From Acidobacteriaceae bacterium (GTDB lineage Bacteria > Acidobacteriota > Terriglobia > Terriglobales > Acidobacteriaceae), in NCBI GenBank assembly GCA_027452245.1, contig DAIDGW010000066.1, positions 1-35,631 on the forward strand: DNA of 35,631 bases. Reading direction: 5' to 3'. Below the pieces are notes generated by a model. The model was given only the letters and a program-made list of their open reading frames with translations, had not been told where the DNA came from and ran no database searches. Positions 34,035 through 35,631 of this stretch are shown in pieces (position 1 is the stretch's first letter; the number at the start of each line of letters is the position of its first letter). The translations under genes were made by a program, and so were the position numbers.

Positions 34035-34060
34035 GCCGGCAACCTACTCCCGGCTTTTGT
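34035..34060 (+). terminator. Possible terminator after the two-TM gene
   Basis: GCCGG (34035-34039) pairs with CCGGC (34050-34054), followed by TTTTGT. The stem is short. A second, longer stem (34080-34093 with 34102-34115, one mismatch, loop TTCCCGCT) lies closer to the convergent propeller-type gene, without a T run. Confidence 0.4.
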
Positions 34061-34120
34061 CAATTCCAGCGACTGTAGCGAGGAGGAATCTGCTTCCCGC
34101 TGCAGATTCCCCCTCATACC

Positions 34121-35545
34121 CTATTGCCCCAGCGAACAATTCGTATTCACATTCTGAATGTAAATCGAATTGTTCCCGATCCGGTTGTCCGCCCACGCGA
34201 CTGCCGCCATGCCCGATGGAGCCTCGGAGAGAACCAGTCCGTACTTGGTCGCGGGTGCCGAAGACACCTGAAACGTCTGGCAGACAACTTTCCCTTGCCC
34301 GCTGATCCGCGTCGCCCGAATTGTGTCCATTCCGTAGCTCGGCGAATTCACCCACATGACCAGCGCTCCCGTGCCCATCTGAGCATTCTCAACAAACGTT
34401 TCCGTCATATTCATCGGACCCAGAGGCACTACCACCAGCCCGGTTGCGCCCCACATCGAGTTCCCGGCCTTATCGAACTTCTGTCCAGAAACTCCATTGA
34501 AGAACTGATTGCTGTCTTCTTCCGTCCAGAAAACGAACGTTTCGTCGGTGCTGGCCCGGTACGAAACCGATGGCGACACGCGCACATTAACGGTGTTGGT
34601 CGAAACCGGCGCTCCATTCTGCGGAAATGCCGCCTGTCCGTTCGCCCGAATGTGCTGTGCGTAGCACTGCAACGTCGGGGATGATGTGTACCAGGCGAAG
34701 ATCGCTCCGCCGTTGCCGTCTGAAATGAATGTCGGGAAATTGCCAAACTGCAGCGAACCCTGGTCGAAGATATCCACATTTTTGGCGCCCCACAACTTCT
34801 GCCCAGTAGCAGAAACTTTGTTGGCGCGCAGCTGTTTATTGCCCTCGAAGCCCTGCTCCCGCACCCACGAGACAATCACGCTGCCGTTGTCTGCGGCGTG
34901 CAGATCCGAAAGAAACAAAGAGTAGTTCGACTCCTGGAACACGACGGGGCTGCTCCAGACAAAATTGCCGTTGCTGTCCAGTTTCTGCAGCAAGACATCC
35001 GTTCCAGTTCCCGCATCCTCACTCCAGGCAACCACAATACCGCCATCGCTGGTGCCCGCAATTTTCGGACTATAGTGTCCCAGATTGTCTCGGGTGAGTT
35101 GCACGCCACCCGGTCCCCACAGTGGTGTGCCATTCGGGCTCATGCGAACCGCCGTCACCTGCTGGTTCGCACCTTCCCGGGTATCGAGAAATGCCAGCAG
35201 CGCATTGCCTGACGTGTCCACATCAAGACCGTAGTCTTCCGTGGATGTATTCGATAGGTCGGCGATCATTCGGCCATCGTGCGGAAATCGTTCTACCCCG
35301 CCGCTGCTCAGGTGCTGGTAATACACGTCGTAGCCGACGGGCGGCGGGCTGCTGGGATCCGAGTCAAACCAACTCACGTACCACTGATTATTGGGTAGGG
35401 CTTTCAGTTTCGGTTGCACTTGGTCATTGTTGGGCTTATCGGCTAGAGGAAGATTGATTGCCGGATTCGACGACCACTGCGCCCAACCCGCTTGTGCCAT
35501 CGCGAGACACACTACTACCACTGCCAAAACCAACCTGCTTTTCAT
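34121..35545 (-). CDS. Exported repeat protein, probable beta-propeller
   Basis: 474 residues. Signal peptide at 1-22 (VLAVVVVCLAMAQAGWAQ). The body has eight copies of a ~55-residue unit. Each begins with a strand of type [VA]-x-W/F (Trp59, Phe119, Trp174, Trp227, Trp285, Trp340, Trp398, Trp451), has a Q-strand (e.g. VLLQKLDSNG, YAQHIRANG, SGQKFDKAG) and usually ends LWG or a variant (Trp143, Trp197, Trp252, Trp365). The eighth copy stops at IQNVNTNCSLGQ. An eight-bladed propeller is the simplest reading; seven blades with a shared closing blade is possible. No catalytic site is seen. AAAGGCGGA lies upstream of ATG 35545. Confidence 0.8.
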   Translation of the reverse strand: MKSRLVLAVVVVCLAMAQAGWAQWSSNPAINLPLADKPNNDQVQPKLKALPNNQWYVSWFDSDPSSPPPVGYDVYYQHLSSGGVERFPHDGRMIADLSNTSTEDYGLDVDTSGNALLAFLDTREGANQQVTAVRMSPNGTPLWGPGGVQLTRDNLGHYSPKIAGTSDGGIVVAWSEDAGTGTDVLLQKLDSNGNFVWSSPVVFQESNYSLFLSDLHAADNGSVIVSWVREQGFEGNKQLRANKVSATGQKLWGAKNVDIFDQGSLQFGNFPTFISDGNGGAIFAWYTSSPTLQCYAQHIRANGQAAFPQNGAPVSTNTVNVRVSPSVSYRASTDETFVFWTEEDSNQFFNGVSGQKFDKAGNSMWGATGLVVVPLGPMNMTETFVENAQMGTGALVMWVNSPSYGMDTIRATRISGQGKVVCQTFQVSSAPATKYGLVLSEAPSGMAAVAWADNRIGNNSIYIQNVNTNCSLGQ

Positions 35546-35631
35546 GGATTACGGTCCGCCTTTCCCCAGAAAGAAATGTCGCGGGATCGTAGCAGCAGCG
35601 CGGCTTTTGGGTCAAATGGCGCAACCGGGCC

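Overview
The window is an ordinary, gene-dense bacterial chromosome segment of moderately high GC. I recognise no tRNA, rRNA, CRISPR array, prophage or intact insertion sequence. The gene set suggests an aerobic heterotrophic Acidobacteriota (Terriglobia-like) soil bacterium: a secreted M13 peptidase, threonine degradation by Tdh/Kbl, an aromatic amino acid decarboxylase, FadN-type beta-oxidation, MacB-type permease, PQQ-like secreted propeller, and degenerate 'GTCATTTCGA' intergenic repeats. This placement is inference from gene content and style; no marker gene was compared.

Layout. 1-7556 (+) is an amino acid and peptide catabolism block: 3' part of glutamate dehydrogenase, a secreted helix-hairpin-helix protein, an M13 metallopeptidase, threonine dehydrogenase, glycine C-acetyltransferase (Kbl) and a PLP-dependent aromatic-type decarboxylase. 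7553-11872 (-) is a beta-oxidation set: FadN-like HAD/ECH fusion, a DUF3455 secreted protein, and a thiolase. 11985-13001 (-) holds a small secreted protein and a Nudix hydrolase. 13181-15213 (+) holds a patatin-like protein overlapping tsaD, preceded by a chain of hairpins. 15233-15913 (-) has a single-domain response regulator and a small zinc-binding protein. 16184-17401 (+) is a cysteine desulfurase, and 17459-18700 (-) an orphan MacB/FtsX permease.

18701-19087 is a long non-coding leader before a LuxR-type regulator with a degenerate receiver, ended by a clear intrinsic terminator shared with the convergent PQQ-like propeller gene (19964-21565, -). Next come galE-proC (+, one operon), glpX (-), a membrane hybrid histidine kinase (+), an AhpD-like protein, an SH3/TPR-type lipoprotein, uppP, an intergenic repeat region, ftsK, a convergent FUSC-family membrane protein, a two-TM protein with an L7/L12-like tail, and a secreted protein built of eight ~55-residue repeats (34121-35545, -).

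How the genes fit together. Peptide breakdown (M13) and threonine, glutamate and aromatic amino acid turnover feed central carbon. FadN and thiolase supply acetyl-CoA, and class II FBPase points to gluconeogenesis. UppP, GalE and FtsK serve envelope and division. No obvious novel multi-gene system is visible. The items most worth a second look are the degenerate receiver with its long leader, the hairpin chain before the patatin-tsaD pair, the two-TM/L7-L12-like protein, and the eight-repeat secreted protein.
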